Positions 1-15,394 of a stretch of DNA of 64,000 nucleotides are shown here, one piece after another (the stretch's first letter is position 1; every line of letters begins with the position of its first letter). This DNA comes from Lineus longissimus. Taxonomy: Eukaryota; Nemertea; Pilidiophora; Heteronemertea; Lineidae. The translations under genes and the position numbers were made by a program. The stretch spans positions 24,864,599 to 24,928,598 of the forward strand of contig NC_088309.1 in the NCBI RefSeq assembly GCF_910592395.1, given 5' to 3'. The notes beneath the pieces were generated by a model. That model was given only the letters and a program-made list of their open reading frames with translations. It had not been told where the DNA came from and made no database searches.

Positions 1-3000
1 AATCAAATTACGCTGCAGAGCGTGGATTTTCCAGCGTCGAAGGCTGCTGCACTGAAAAAATAATAAAAAATCATTGTGAAAACAAGAGGAAAACAGCTTA
101 GCTTCAAAAGCTGGGAGTTAACTTCAAAAGCTGGTTTATATTTAATGAATTTGCTTGGAGAAGGAATCAACAGTTCTATCAACAGTGATCATCAGCCACC
201 CAGAGCAAACCCCGGGGTAGCTATTCCATCTAATGATACCGCTGAACAGCATACTGTCTCGCAAAGTTTGCCCGCAAACCCAGACTATATCAAAGAGAAA
301 AATACAAACCGATGTTTTCCTTTCCCGATTCGACTCGTACTTGAAGACGCAGACGGGACATGAAAGGACGGCCAATTTCCGTCGTTTCGTTACTTTCAAT
401 TTGAGATCGATTGGGCTTTGAATGCGATTTCAGTTTGATGTTGCTCGACTCCGGTGGAAGTCTGGGTTTGTCATGCGGCTCGTGGTTTTTCGCGGTACTC
501 ACGAGATTATCATTTACCTTCTGGATGGGTTGCTATTGATCCTTCGTGTGTTCATTTTGTCATCGTCATGGATGCGCGCATGGGTCCTCTGACGTCATTG
601 TCATGTACTTGTTGTTGTGATGAAAAGTTTAACCCACATTTACGTTCACGTTGGATGAAAGTGAATTTTTACGAAAATCTGATCCACCTGGATTGGCAAA
701 TAGGGCTACAGGTAAGAATACATGTATGTACAGAAGCATCCAAATAGTCCCTACACACGTATCGGTTTAATAGTCTCACGGATAATGGCTCCTAAATTGG
801 TTTATCGAAAGAAAACATAGAAAGCTCTTAGTCTTGTTAGATACTCATGATCCGATATCGGCTAGAAGAAGCCATATTCTGCTATTAATGGAAAGTATAC
901 GGCTTCTCATAATCGTCCTCAGGAAATGAGTTGTTTCTAAAAATGACAATGACAATGAACGTGTGACTAATACGAGGTTATGGTGTTGGGTTGAGCGTGA
1001 CATCGTGGTGTACTTACGCGCGTGGACGTGTTTGACAATAGTTTTATTATCGATTCGATTGGTAGAAAGAATTGTTCTTATCAATTCGACATTATGGCAT
1101 CTTACCAATATTGATGGAGTTCTATCCCCAACTTGGTAACAGTGTCAAGATGTACGTTAGTGGTGAACACAGAACATGAGCGTTTATGAACCGCATTGAA
1201 AGCTGCATATCATACCATGCACTTCAATCCAATTTACCAAGAACGCAGAGATACTGCAGTTAAATAGATGGTTGTCAAACTTGTCGCAAACTGAACTACC
1301 CCGATGTCGTGTTAGAATCCGCAAATGCCCCCGGCTTGAACAACTACTGGTTGAACGTAGCCTGTTAGAACACCTGGAACAAGAATATCACAACCAATGA
1401 TATTTGCAACCCTAACACTGCAGGGCCAAACCACCACAACCCAACACTGTGCAGCCCATGGGTTTACCATGAAGAAAACCATTCTGACACAATCGCCAAT
1501 TCACCGCAGCCGTCTCCTAATTGGCTTAGCATGAAGAAACCGCTCTGATAGAAAAAAGACTGCATCATTCAGCTGCAGTCATTTTCATTGAGTATTTTGA
1601 CTTTGTGGGCAATTGCGTGTGATGGGTGACATAAAATGATTGACGCGTGATTAATGGGAGAGTTTCGTTACCGTACACACCAGTGAATAAAGGTATTCGA
1701 GATGAAAACAGAATATTGTCGATATGTTTTTCCAATAAAACGGCACATTAAAACAGACACGTCATGTATAACAGGACTATCGGAAATAAACTTTTCCTGT
1801 TATGATACAGATTGTTGCCTGATACAGAATCTAATACCAATGTACCGTTGAGCGAATTCCGTGGAGGACATTTGCCCTTTCATTTCAGTTAGTCGTTCGC
1901 CCATTAACATCTGTCATTCTGTAAGCATCTGCCTTGTAACGAAACTTCGGAAACTTTAATCATTTTCCCAATAATTTAATCGAAATCCCCAATCTAGCGA
2001 ATACCGTTGTGTACTTCATACACGTGAAAAAAAAAGTAAATAGTCATGTCGACCACTGTAAATATTTGCCTCCTTCTCTCTTGGGCGTATTTTGCCGATG
2101 ATCGTGTTCCCACCATGATTCTGAAAATTCGTTAGCAACCGGCCAATTACCTTGGGATCCAGCAGGTTGCCCTGTATGATCAGTATCGAAATTGGTTCTC
2201 CATCCCCAACCTCATTATATCAACTCACTGATGAAGAAAAATGATCTTTCCTTGTGGGTTGCGACCTTGGTCTCCGAACCATGTAATGACATGGACCACC
2301 CGGCCGGAAACACCATACACGCTGGAGGAGAAAGGTGTACGAACACCGGATATTACCAAAATGAGCCTTCCAGATCTCTTAGTATTCAATTATGAACCAC
2401 TGCACGTAGACATGCTTACAATCAACAGTGTCAACGGTCTGGAGAGGGGAATGTTGAATGCGAAAAGAAAATCATGGAGCGGCCAGGAGAAATTCAAGTA
2501 CAGCCATAGTCTTCTTGTCTATCAAAATGATCACAACTAGGGACCTTGTTTGAATGCCAAAGACGAAGTGAGGAACGACATGTTACTACACCTGAACATA
2601 TTCAAAAAGCTATCGCTGCGAGCAGGGTTTGCACCTACGCGCGGGAGACGTCATTGGATTTCGAGTCCATCGCCCCCGCAGGTCCTGGCTTCCGAATGGA
2701 GCATACGTGCCGGGCCATTATTTCATTAGTTGATTACCTTTAGTAATTATACTGGTGCAGCCGGCCATGTAATATCGGCAGTTATGATATACTGCTAGTA
2801 ATATTGATCATTTGGGCGAGGAGACATTGTTTGGAATCATGATCTCACTCTCGCTGTCGTAGGTCAGGCATCAACAACAATCTTTGAACAGAATGGTATT
2901 GAAAACGGCTGTTTAATCCCGGCGGTCGAATCTCCGAATTGTACTTTTAACGAACACAACATGTCGTTACGATATATTGAAACCCCTTTCCTTTATCGTG

Positions 3001-4372
3001 CATTTTATAGGTGATATACGGAGATTTCTGTACAGCACAATGCTAATGATGCTCATTCTATAACACCAGAGGTACTCCGTCCGTAACTTCAACACATTCG
3101 TTTCTGGGAGTCCGGGTCGGTGGAGTCGATCCAAAACCTTTGTCCCGATCCAGATGCATATTCCTCGCTCACTTCGACCACATTACGAGCATTCTCTATT
3201 ACTTCAAAGTTAGCGCAATCTACATGTACTTGCTCTTTGGTATTCGGATGAGCTATCATAGACGGTTGACTTAAGTAGAGACTGGGGAATTAGACAAGAG
3301 CACAAGGCTGGCCAACTTGCCAGGCAACCTGCCCTGGATGGGGCTATAGGCTGAATGGCTGAAATGCGAACATCACAAGATAACAGCTATAAAACTGTGA
3401 ACTCATTGGTAAGTTTACTTTCGAATCCTGTGTTACTTTGACAATATGACATCATATGCACTAAATCTTCCGGGAAATTAACCAACCGGTTGTTCTGCAG
3501 TACGACGAACATACTCAGTGCACGGACACTTTTTAATTTTTGCTAGCCATATGACGAACCCGTGGTATATCTTGTTGGAGACGCCAAAAACACAGTAGCA
3601 TTGTTGAGAACCTTCTCCTTTCGCAGGATAGGTCAGGACTCGGCAGGCGGGAAGGCCTACCGGATTCTCGGCAAGCTTTTCGGAAAGATCTTGTCGGGCG
3701 AAGAGGAGACGTAGAATGTAAAACGCAGTGGCTATTCTTACGTAACCGTTTAGGTACGACAAAGTCCTTCCTATTCGCTTATTGCATATACCGCACTTTA
3801 GGCGCCAACTCATGTATATTCGCCGATGATCGTTAGCATCTCCCATGGGAGAGCCTTCTCGACTATACGTCTGGCAACCACTTTTCGCGCGAGTTAACGA
3901 CTGAATTAGGGACTCCCCAGGTGGCTTTTGATGAGAAGGTCAGTTGTTACATGTATCTCAAGCAGTTGTTAAATGTTGAGCTTTTCGTTTCATCATTTAC
4001 ACACCGGCAGCGTTTGTTCTGTAGATGCTTTCTCTCATGGACTATATCCAGTACAACATTCAAACTGCAGCTGGTAAAAATATTGTCAATAACCCTCAGA
4101 GGCTTCCTTATAGAAAACAAGCTTACTGTGCTCATTTTCCTACCATCACGACCAAAGAACGTATTCTTCAAAACGATGGAGTAACGCAGAGCTGATCAAT
4201 TATCTATTCTTGGACAATGTTGACTTCATATGGCTTTGATAGATGATCTCGATTATCTGGTTACATGACAACGCCTGGCAAATCTAAGGTTCCTGCATCA
4301 TAAGATGTATGGTACAATGTAAGTTCCCGCTGATGAGTATCATTATGAACATAGATTCAGTGGGATTGGCGT

Positions 4373-4399
4373 TTACATGTACATGTATATTTACATGTA
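4373..4399. repeat. ACATGTA palindromic cluster
   Basis: This is a run of overlapping ACATGTA/TACATGT palindromes. The same motif recurs near 8492, 8751, 15288-15380, 16388, 17213, 29740, 34652, 39419, 53706 and 60221. Such dispersed self-complementary motifs are common in several marine invertebrate genomes. No function can be assigned from sequence. Confidence 0.6.
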
Positions 4400-5822
4400 G
4401 GTTGATTTGTTCTTCGTAATCTTGTGGCAAGCATCGATGCTTGGTATCTGATTGCCTGAGATAATTGTGACGTCATCATACTTATTTGCTAAGTATCTCT
4501 CTTGACGATCGTGCTGACCCACGTATATAATCTTTTCAATACACTACCCTCTCGTATGACGTACATGTAGGGGCGAAAAAGCCATTGATATCAGGATGTG
4601 TCGTGATCTACCCAAATACGGAAGGTTTATTCTGACCCAAAGAACTCCTTCAGCTTTTAAACGTGGTGATTACATCCAATAACAAATTTAAAGGATTATA
4701 AACAAGAAGCAAGTATGAGTTTATTTTGCCTAAAATCACCTCCATTGGCATGTAATAAGGACGACGAAACATGTTTTCAGTCCGATGACGACTTTTAGCA
4801 GAGTGCAATGTATATCAATAGGCACGTGGCGAAGTGATAAAGCAAGGAACTTCCAAGGGAAATTTAAAAACATGATTTCAAGCGCTTTAAATTAAACTAA
4901 TGGAGAACGCTCTGTATGTATGTGGGTTATCGTTATTAAACCATCATGGCCACCTGTGCGGCATGAAGCTCGGTAGACCAACAAGAGGCCCTCAACCTGT
5001 AGGTACCGTCTGGCAACTGACAGCTCTGTGGCCAAACAATTGGCTTGACTTGTTATTGCGGAAGCCAGATAGACAGGAGTCGCATCAACTCGCTTCAATA
5101 TTAGATCCCCCGGTATGCAAATCGTTGATCAAAGACGACATCTCTGACGGATGGAAACTGGCTAACTGTTCGCGGGAGACAGCCATTGTCTGAACATGAA
5201 ATGTCATTTCACAGAATAGTGTAATGCATGTGAAGAGCAGTGCCTGTCAGTAAAAGACTGTTTCGACCTTTCATGTGTTCTGGGATGACATCAACAACTA
5301 GCTCATCAGCAAATAAAACCTGGTAGACGGGCAGTTACAACAGCCACGTTGGAGAATTTTCATCCGGGACTACTTTCGTAAAGGAATATTTGCAAATTGC
5401 TCATAAAATTGCTTTTGGTGCATGATTGCATTTTAATTGCTTGGAAAGGATTAAATTATGCTGTGTCCTTGCATAGGATGCAGTTTACTACTATGATCAT
5501 CAAACAGGGTACGAATTATTAATCAATTTGTTTACAACATCAAAGTTTATGTGCACATCAAAGTGGCCGCCGATGCTTTGTCACTCTTTTAAAGAGACAG
5601 TCAAAGAATTAAGAATTAAGAATTAAATCAACTTGTGGAATATTTTGTTTTAAATAGAATGGTTCGTCGTTAAAGTTTCATAACAGCTGTGATTGATTCC
5701 TTCCTAAATCCGCCTGTGGATTCTGCTATCATCCATTTTCCGTCCGCGAATTAATCACAAAGATAGAATGCAACACACGAGACCGTCGCGGTTCTTGTAA
5801 TATTAACACACGCACTATAAAT

Positions 5823-5835
5823 GGGGGGGGGGGGG
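5823..5835. repeat. Poly-G homopolymer, 13 bases
   Basis: Uninterrupted run of G. Similar runs occur at 9597-9606 (10 G) and 22736-22752 (17 G). Length in such tracts is prone to sequencing error. Confidence 0.9.
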
Positions 5836-8800
5836 CGTAGGGGTGTGTGGGGTGACCGTCCCTTCCTTGTGGGTTGAGAGTACAGTCAAGACGGAATGGA
5901 AGAACACGGGCTGGTTTCCGAGGAAAACAACTTTAAAAATAATCGCCAGATTCTGTTGCGCGCCCACACGTACAGCAGCTTTCCCCGTAATATTCGCCCG
6001 TCACGGTTAGGTCTGTTTTAAATTTTCATTAAGATATCTGATGACAAAGAGGATATTCTAGAAAATACTTTAGAAGACAAAAAGGCCATGCGCTGATGGG
6101 AAAGGAGGGGTTGCCTGTTTTGCCATTTTGAGTAAAATTGACACATTATGCTTTTGTGATACATATACCCTTTTGAGCGTTTTGAGCTGCAGATCTAAAA
6201 TAAGCCGGCAAAGTAAACCAATTAGCTTCAATTGATTTACACAATATTGGAATCAAATCAAGCTAAGTGTATTAATCAACAAACCATTAGGCAATAACCT
6301 ATCAGTCTCCGAGCAAAGTGTTTTCTACTCGGTTATATTCTGGTGACAAATGGCCATAAAAGAATTAGTACGAGACTCGTCGTTTTATCTAATTTCACGA
6401 GTCCGGACGCCCTTCTATACATGAAGGAGTATGTGTATATCGAATATTTATGTACGAATTTCGATAAACTAACTCATCATTATTTTTGTTATACAACACC
6501 TGAAAACGAAAATGCTCATATTCGCAAGTAATGACATCAACAAAAATGATATTGAAATAATTTGTATATTACCGCCTCAAATTAAATTATCAGCGGCACT
6601 TTACATGTTGATGTATAAAAACAGACCAATTTACCTAAAGCATTAACAATTTCAAAACGGTTTGTGTTTAAAAAGATTTCAAAAGTCCTGTTGAAACTAT
6701 CCCCCTTCTCTCAATGGAAAACTTGATGATCACACGTCCCTGATTATCACAAGGCCAGGGGATGAGCGCTGCTGTATAACGTCTACGGTCAGCAATTTCC
6801 TGCCATGATAGTGACCGGAAGTTGAGAATGGCTGAGTAGTCCGCATGTTTCGCAGCATAGAAACACATTTCGGTCATATGAGTATTGTTTGTTATTATTG
6901 CATAAAATTAAGCAGGAAGTATCCTGTAACTAAGGTCATTGACGATGACAGGCCAGGAAGGTGAAGGGATGACTCAAAGTGCAACTGGCAAGCAATATCA
7001 TCCATGATCGAACACTACTGTGTTCACACCGTACGGCATCCCGCAATGCATCGCATTGCACATGAGCAGTACATGACGTTTTTTTGCCCTTTTATACGAA
7101 GCAATCGGTGGTATTTATAAATGTTGACGGCTGGTTATCCATCCATTTGCGAGGTCCCAAGATCTACAAGGAGACGGTTGGTCACCTATCCGTTACTGGG
7201 GTCGCAATGGCAAGTCAGGAAGGTGATGGCTGGGTATACATCCGTTAAGTCAGGAATGATAGGGTTGGTTATATCAATAACAAGTCTGAAAGGAGACGGC
7301 CATATTCTTAAAACGCCGGTGCAAAATGTTCAATAATGATCGCGAGCTTCCTTGTTTTGTAGCCATTCTGCCAAGTAGCCTGCATTGTACCGCTCACTAC
7401 ACTAAGTTATCTTGTGATCAATAGTACTTGACATGCTATCACAACCTCTCCATTTATATCCTAGCCTACTCGACAATTGTGACATGCTTCCATCAATCTT
7501 TATAAGCCTTATCAGCCATCTCTTCACAATACCTCTAACGCTCGAAAAAAAACTCCGTTTAAGACAGTTCACCAAAACGACACCATACACGTCGTATCAG
7601 CTAAAGAGTATTGATTTCAAGTATTAAGACAACTGCATTTCGAACACCTGTTGAGTCTGACACTTTCTTCCTGATCTGCTGGTGGTACATGTATTTGACG
7701 TGAAATGGTAACAAGGCCCCGCAGATATTGGCTTCTTTGCCTGAGCACGTGCCCCTAGTAGTATGAGGGACATTTGGAGTCCAATTTGGATCATCCATGC
7801 TGTTTAAGGTGATGTGATATTGAGGTGTGCAATAAATACCTGCACACAAATTAACACGAACAACCAAGGTCACCCCAGTCGAAATAATGAAGTGCTTTTT
7901 AATGATTTCCTTGCTTCCGCCTGTTCACGGCGAATAATGCACCATTAGTTTAGGAAAGACACCCATCTAGTCTTGTGTTGTCAGTGTGCAATATGCTCAA
8001 ACCGAAAATATAGCTGCGCATTATCTGGTAAAGTCATTTTGAAATGATTGAGCAATCGAGCATTCATCAAAGTACGACTTCCCCATCACTTACGGTTATA
8101 ACTCTATGACATTGCCATCAGGTTCAGCCGGTTAAACACTGTGCGTGGGTCAGAGAGATGGATTGCTGGGGGCTCTTCATAGGCAACATCATCATTATTA
8201 CAAAATCTGATATAAATACTCGTGCTACTCACCGCTACCCAGATTTGAGTTATGAGACTCTCGTCGTCACTTTCATTCTCTAGTCCCAGGCTGGGCGCTA
8301 GGCGAGCAGTGTGGGTAACTAGACGGGGGAAACCAAGCAGCCACATCGGAAAGAGCTGCACGAGGCGGACGCCTGAACTAGCGTGGTTCGAACATTTGAC
8401 CTCCCTTTCACGAGGCGGATGCCTGAACCACAACGCTATTGGGATGACAAATTGACCATAAATATTTTGACATTGCTCAGCTTTCAGACAACATGTACAT
8501 GTATATGCAGAGGCGACGGAGGGAATGCGCCTGGGAGTTTAGAATATCGGTATCAGTGTACCGTATTATATTCTTCTTCTGTGGAATCCCAACAAATGTA
8601 TGTTTCACCTTAGTTATTTTGGTCTGCTAGAAGGCTTGGTACGGTAAGGTTTATCTCTCGAAGATCAAGGTTTACCTCAAAGACGGACTCGGTATTCCCG
8701 ATACCCATCCTTCATTCCGCTTCAAGAGAAGCTTTGGCTGCAAAATCTACATGTATACATACATGTATTACCATCAAGCCTGTAACCGGTAACCATACGT

Positions 8801-9066
8801 TATCTCTTTCCGCGCTCAACCTTTTGATGTTTAGAAATAGCCTGGCGACATTGTTCGTTATCGACTTTTCCTTTTAAAGGTCCATATACGCGCGTCAACG
8901 GGAGACAATCGAAAATATATGGGAGCTGTGGTTTAGAGTTTTACAAAGGCGGGGGAAACTTTGAAAACAAAAAAAGTTAGTAGGTTCTAGCCTGGCCACA
9001 CTGACTTTTTCAGATGATACAAAGAGAACAAAACAATTGGCGAAAAAAGGTAGCCGCCGTAGCAAA

Positions 9067-9133
9067 TGCCCCGTGTGAGGATCGAACTCACGACCTTCAG
9101 ATTATGAGACTGACGCGCTGCTCATGCTCTGAA
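9067..9133 (-). pseudogene. tRNA-Met (CAU) pseudogene
   Basis: On the minus strand the anticodon arm with CAT, the variable loop, the T arm with GTTCGATCC and the 3' acceptor half ending GGGGCA match elongator tRNA-Met. The 5' third (acceptor 5' strand and first D-stem half) is degenerate and cannot pair properly. This is therefore a 5'-broken tRNA relic or the head of a tRNA-derived SINE rather than a working gene. A second independent relic lies at 20379-20451. Confidence 0.75.
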
Positions 9134-9647
9134 GAAAAAGCTTAAATACATAAACCCTTACACTCGCAACAAAAAAAAGGATCTCACGAAACGAACCAAT
9201 GAGTGATTGTTCACCAGTATTTTGCGCGTCAATGGCTTTTTGCAGATAGAAGTTTGCCCTGTCAAAATATGGTTACCCAGTTGGCAACTCAGCCGCGAAA
9301 TTAAATAATGCATTGATGAGTAAAAAGTAATTAGCTGTCTGTGAACCGAAATACCTTCAAAACGCATGAGACACAAAAAACACAACTGACCGCACAGATC
9401 GGTAAGCATGGATGCAGGATGAGGGATTCATGTCATACGCGTGACAGAGACCCGATGAGTTTGTTCCTGGTTCACCTCCTTACGCCATCAAAGAGGTCGA
9501 TGATCGTTTAAAAAAAATGTCTCCAAGTCGGGCAAAATCTTTTGAACCTTTTTGCTAGAACAGTGTCGCAAACTTTCAAAGTTATGGACACCGTAAGGGG
9601 GGGGGGTGCTTAATCCACCCCTAAAGCAGACCAGCTGAGTAGATTGC

Positions 9648-9889
9648 ATTTCCTTTATTCATCTAATAAGAAAATAACAACGATTGAGATAAAATACGCC
9701 TTGGCACATGTCACAACCGGTAGGCGTAGCCAAAGCTACATGTCTTCATATTTCATCAACTTAACAACCAACGGCATCTCAGCAGACTTGCGGAGTAGTT
9801 TTCATGTGAATTCCTTTATCCATTTAAAGCAAGAAAATATCAAAGAGTGAGATGAAATACGCATTGGCATATGTCACATCCGGAAGGCG
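9648..9889. repeat. Imperfect direct repeat pair, ~80 bp units
   Basis: The segment at about 9648-9726 recurs at about 9809-9889. The two share CCTTTAT, AAGAAAATA, GAGAT-AAATACGC and TTGGCA-ATGTCAC-CCGG-AGGCG in the same order, spaced about 162 bases apart. The copies are clearly diverged, so this is an old local duplication or a dispersed repeat inserted twice. Confidence 0.7.
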
Positions 9890-12800
9890 TCTCCATGACC
9901 CTAAAAGCAATTCTTTATACTTCTTTATAACTTCTCAACATACGCTGTCACATTACAAGCAAAATGTTTCTGCATTGTCTCTTTCAGGATTCAGCGACGA
10001 ATGGAATATTCCGTTCCATCCCCTGACGCCTCCAGTGAAACAACGAATCAATAGTGAGCGCAGTTGATGCAGCGACGGGCAAGGACAGGCAAGTGACATA
10101 AGGTAATGGCGTTAAATTGATACTGCCCATGGCAATCGTCAGGCGAACAGTTACTATAACTGTTAGATACTTATACCGCTTTGGAGTACTAATTGGTCAG
10201 ACTCGTGTTACGGACTAAGTAATTGTCATTGGTTGCTGTTAAGTATTTCGGGATCCACAGTTTGGCAAAGAGATATCTTCAGTTGGGTCTTCCCCGAATG
10301 GAATACTAAAGATTAAAGATAAAGACATCAGTTTTGTCAGGAGTATTTCACATCTATATCGAAAGGACTGTTTCTCATGGATAACTGAGGTGTCTCTTAT
10401 TTATTGGTTTACAAGGTAGGTCTTTGCCACTTTCTTTGTCGCCAATTATTTTCTTAAGAAGGTACTGTCTTTCTCGCAGAATATGCTTATTTTGGTTAAA
10501 GATTGTATCAACACATATTAATCGGTACATTTTTGACGTTTTTCGCGATAACAAGATGCATTAGCAACGAAACAATCAGTGCCATATGTACCAGTGATAT
10601 TCGTAATAAAATTGACTAGGACGATGTCTTAGTTATCCATGTGTTTTATGACGACAATGCCAGACCCACAGTCGATAAGCTAAAACTATTTGCTTGTACA
10701 TTTACGCTGTTCGGATATCGTCGTCTCACCCTCCCCATGCAATGGTGACAAAGTTAATCTATTTTTCGTCGAAAGATTAGTACAGTTTTAACGTTCACTT
10801 ACCGTAAGCTACACGTATTGCTAATTTTGCCACATAAGGGTAACCTTGCCACACGTTAAGGTATCTCCTAAACTACTTTCACTGGGTATTATTAAGAGAA
10901 TCACAATGTAACAAACCTCATTTCATCGAATGGAAGTACTTTTTGATAATACAATGTACTCTCGTTGTTGATATATTGAGGGGTGGCAAAGATAGCATCT
11001 TTACGAGCTTGTAATTTAGAGCTTTTTATCAATAAGGGTTACAAGTACATTGTAGATGCAACTGAGTCTAAGCCGGAATTGCGGATGTAATCCGTAAATT
11101 GGGGATGGGTTAGAAAAGGTCATATCTGATAGCTCGGAGATATAGTGGGACGCTTGGATGAACGATGTTATTCATTTCCATCATCTCCGGTAAAATTAAG
11201 CTAAAAATAGACGCCACTGTCATGTATCTAGCGGGCTTTATAAACTGTTAGGCCCAAAAACGTATTCGGTAAAGACATTTTTTAAATCGAATGAATTTTA
11301 CAGTGGTTTACGCTTAGATCTTGCGCCAGAAATCGATTCGATAAATGTTTGATAAAGTTATTTCAAAATATCAAAGTCTCATGTAAGAGTGGAATTAGAC
11401 AAAGGTATGGATCACATATACTGTATTTGGTGCAACCTAAAGTGTTTTGATCAATACCTGTTGTAGGCGACTCATTGTTGGCTATCAAGTTGTTATATGA
11501 ATGTTTATTTTTGTTCATGACACACGTGATCGTAAAAATAATACGCCGATCCCAATATACTCACTTGACAGATTACAGTATCAGCCCTCAAGTTATGGCC
11601 GATTTGGATTGTCCAATAGTTATCAGTTTTTTCATGATCTCTTCACAAGTACGAATTCCCACATGTTTGGTAATAATTGGTTCATATTCCCCATTCAAAT
11701 ATTAAAGAGTTTATTCATGTAGACTCAATCATGGGGTGGAATTTGAGGTGGTTAGTGAGGGGTGGTGGCGCTGAGAAACAGAACAATGTCATTCATTAAT
11801 CTCCATATGCTGTACACATTGACATGGCAATGATATGCTATTACATGTCATGTCATGCCATCTCATTCATAAACACGTACATATACAGTACCTTGCCCTC
11901 GCCTTCTGGCAAATCTCTTGACTAATCGTAACCATTTCCGCAAGTGACAGCATCATATTCCGACTTGCAATCTTTCGATCTGGTGCACGGGAGATTAAAT
12001 GTCAGATGAATGATAATAATAGTATTGGTATGAAAAACACAGCCCAAGGTCCATCTATTCGGTTATAAGAGAATAACTGACTGGGAGCAGTGCAGGTGGT
12101 TACACGAACATGCTGACGAGTATTTCTAAGGACCCCAGGCCCTAGGTCACCGATTGATGTCGTGATAGAAGAATATTTTCCTCGGTTTCCCCTCGATTTC
12201 TCTTTTGATTGGCAGACAGGCCAGGGAGCAGGTTGCAGGGAGATGAGCATGGCGTTTCTCCACATCGTTTTCATTCTTGTCAACAAGAAGCGATGAAGCG
12301 AGACCACATCAGAGAGATTTATGTCTCTTCCATTGGGCGAAATCTTTGACATACATTTGTACATGTACTCTACCCTCGTCACACGGCCTTAAAATTGTCA
12401 ATACTATAAGATATTAACGAGATATCACACTAATACTGGTATGACCCTCTGTGCCAGTGCTTTCACTGCCAATGCACTGGATATTAGTGCCCTCAGTGGC
12501 AGCCATCACTGTGGTCTGAGCCCTCTTCGTCCTCAACAGCCAATTTTCATCTTGGCAAGCATCAAAAGCGTGTAACTATTGGCTGCTGAGGGACGGCTGA
12601 ATTCTTGTTGTCACAATATATATACAGGTACATTGCATAGGTGGGTATTTTGGAAGGGCATACTTTCCCATGACAAACAGTGTTCCCAGAGAGGTAAAAG
12701 TTGTTTTTCCGATGTTCTAGCTTGCTTTGAGGTACCTGGATGACATTTATCTCGCACGCCTTTTCTAAGGAAGGGACATTTTTATCACTGTATCTGATGT

Positions 12801-15394
12801 CTTTGTCACTTGCGAATCAAGTTACAAAAACATCACGACATTATTGTTTGAGTGACGCAAAGCGTAACATATCTGTCCTGGTGGCACAACAATATTTCCG
12901 GACTGAAGTCTTAGGTATACGTAGTACAGTAAAAGAAGCCAATGCTATACAGAACTACTACCAGAAGTAAAGCTGTGGAAAGAAAGCAATACATGTACTT
13001 CATTACGCAGGATCGTTCTGAATCCCATGGAGCGTTAATCATCTTTGAATCCTTCCTCATTAAGTCCCCGGGAGACACTTTCATCTGATTCATATGCGAA
13101 AAGTACATGAACCACTGATGGTGGTTCCTTTCCTACCTCTGCCTACAGATTTTCGTAACTGGTGGAGTCCAGTGTGTCCTTTAGGCTGTTTAGTGGAGAC
13201 TTGGACTTGGTTTTGAGGTTGGCGAAAGCTATCATTCCATCAGCCTCGTCCCTCAATTCAGCTGGCTTGAGGAGCGTTACTGATATACAATAGATCATTC
13301 TGGTTTTGGCTTAGTGTATGGTTTGCTTCCTTCCTTCGCCACCTGATCTGCCCGTCGTTTCCTGGTACTCCTACGTGAGCTAGACAAGTCGGTGGACTAC
13401 TCGCCGACTTAAAACAATGATGTGTAGAATAAGTGGATGGTGACATCACCCAACCTTCACCGAAAAAAGTGCATCGCGACTTCAGTGAAAATATGCATAT
13501 CAGGATATTGATCTGTGAAGTGATTGAAATCGATCGGATAAATCAAATTGGATAAGCATTAATTTGTTTTCATTTGCAACAATGACATTCAACAACCGAA
13601 ACTCAGTTGATCACTTGATTCATTTGACGTGATTTGCTTTGAATCGAGTGAATGTCAGCCGGGATCATTTTCTAACTCATTCACGCTTTACATTTCAAAT
13701 TTCTAGACACTAAAGACGCACCTGTATCACTTACTCGAGACACTTCTACTTATTTAAACGTCAAGTTACTGCTCTGACCTGCTCGTGCTATCATTCTGAT
13801 GGCATATTCGATATCATAGCCGAGCCTGCAACCCGAGTAATCGAGCGTTGAACTCTTTAATTTGTAAGGGAGTATATCGTAGACTATTCATTAAGGGCTC
13901 TTTGAGAATACGCTTCTAATCAACATTGCCGTCACCACCCTGAACGAGACTTTTGATCCGGTGCTCGAGTTTAATTAAGAGTTAGTTGAACCCGAGATAG
14001 TCGAATTTTAATCATGATTACCTGGCTATGTTGAGCGATTACAGTCCGAGCATTCTGTCTCTCGTTTGCAGGCTTTCACTGACATCGTTCCTCTAAACAT
14101 GTTTAAATATTTGTGTCACCAACATAACCTATAGGATGATATTTGTCTTTAGCATAAAATTACGTAATGTTAAAATTATGTAATGTTTAAATCCAGTAAT
14201 TAGAAAAACTCTTTATTGCGAATGCACATCTTAGTACATATCAGTGTTAAGATTAGTTCATCAACTGGAGTGCAAAACATTATGTAATGTTTATAGCCAG
14301 ATGAAAGCTCAAAGAGACATTACCTGTACCGGCTACCACTTATCAACACGTTTAAAGTTTATCCAGCACAAGGATTTTGACCGGATTGTTCAAATTCCCA
14401 GTTTTAGACGGATTTCTTGATCACATGTTGTGTCCTTTGGCAATCTTGGCAATGGTCAAGTCCTTACATTGTTCTCGGCTAGATATTCGGAAAAATCCAT
14501 GTAATTTAAGATGGGAATGCATTTATGTACCAAAGCTTCGTTGATGCTCTGAAAGAGCATTAACACAAGCGGTTTCAATTTTTATGTTTACAGCCATCTC
14601 CTCTATCACACTGTTATATGAACGAGTCAGCAGTTGATTTTTTTATCTGTCGGTTTTCTGAATCGCATTGTATGCGTCATCACTGGCAGCCACGGTCCCC
14701 GATGTGAGAAATGTTATGAGATTTGAAATACTGTCATCAAAATCAAGCTACAATATCACGCTGAACTCACGTGACGAGTCTGCCAGCAATTGGGGCGCAG
14801 AGATAAATCAACATAATATTGCAGTTCACAACAACCCGGGCAATGAATATATCACCGATAGATCTTTTTTTGTCTGGATACTGGATTTTTTTAATCGTAT
14901 ACACTCAGCTGCAGTTGTATTTATCCGGTTGTACTAAGGTAAAAATTGCATATGTCCATGTTTGCTATCCACCAGCTTTTTCAGATGGTAATTGAGTTGA
15001 ATACAGAGTTGTAATTGTAGACATCGATGAACAGGCTGTTCAAGAGGTACTGGATCCATAACAATGTAGCATATTAATCAACACTGCATAATGGACAACA
15101 AAAACGTAACCGTTGGCAATGAATATCGCCGATAGATATCTTCCTTATCAGGAAAATGAGATATTTTTCATAGACGTAGTATCGATCCATAAAGGCACCT
15201 GCAACCGTACATTTTATGGATAGGTAGCCACAGAGGTGTGATGGAAAATGGGTGTGATTGGAAGTAGAGGTTTGACAGTGCTACAAAACATGTAATGTAC
15301 ATGTATATTATCGAGATCATTGATATCGAGTATTTGTACATGTATATTTTTTACTTAACAAGTTCATGTACATGTATGTATGCAGAAAATTTCG

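Larger units (their letters stand above)
1..9066. other. Gene-poor region, no recognised gene
   Basis: I see no recognisable protein family or consistent set of spliced exons here. Open frames are short, often overlap on both strands and look random. The stretch contains a 13-G homopolymer at 5823-5835, clusters of ACATGTA palindromes near 4373-4399, 8490-8505 and 8750-8770, and a short direct repeat of a GAGGCGGA-GCCTGAAC motif near 8359 and 8409. A 122-codon ATG-initiated frame on the minus strand (3478-3846) has moderate GC but no family I recognise. Weak exons of a long-intron gene could be missed. Confidence 0.5.
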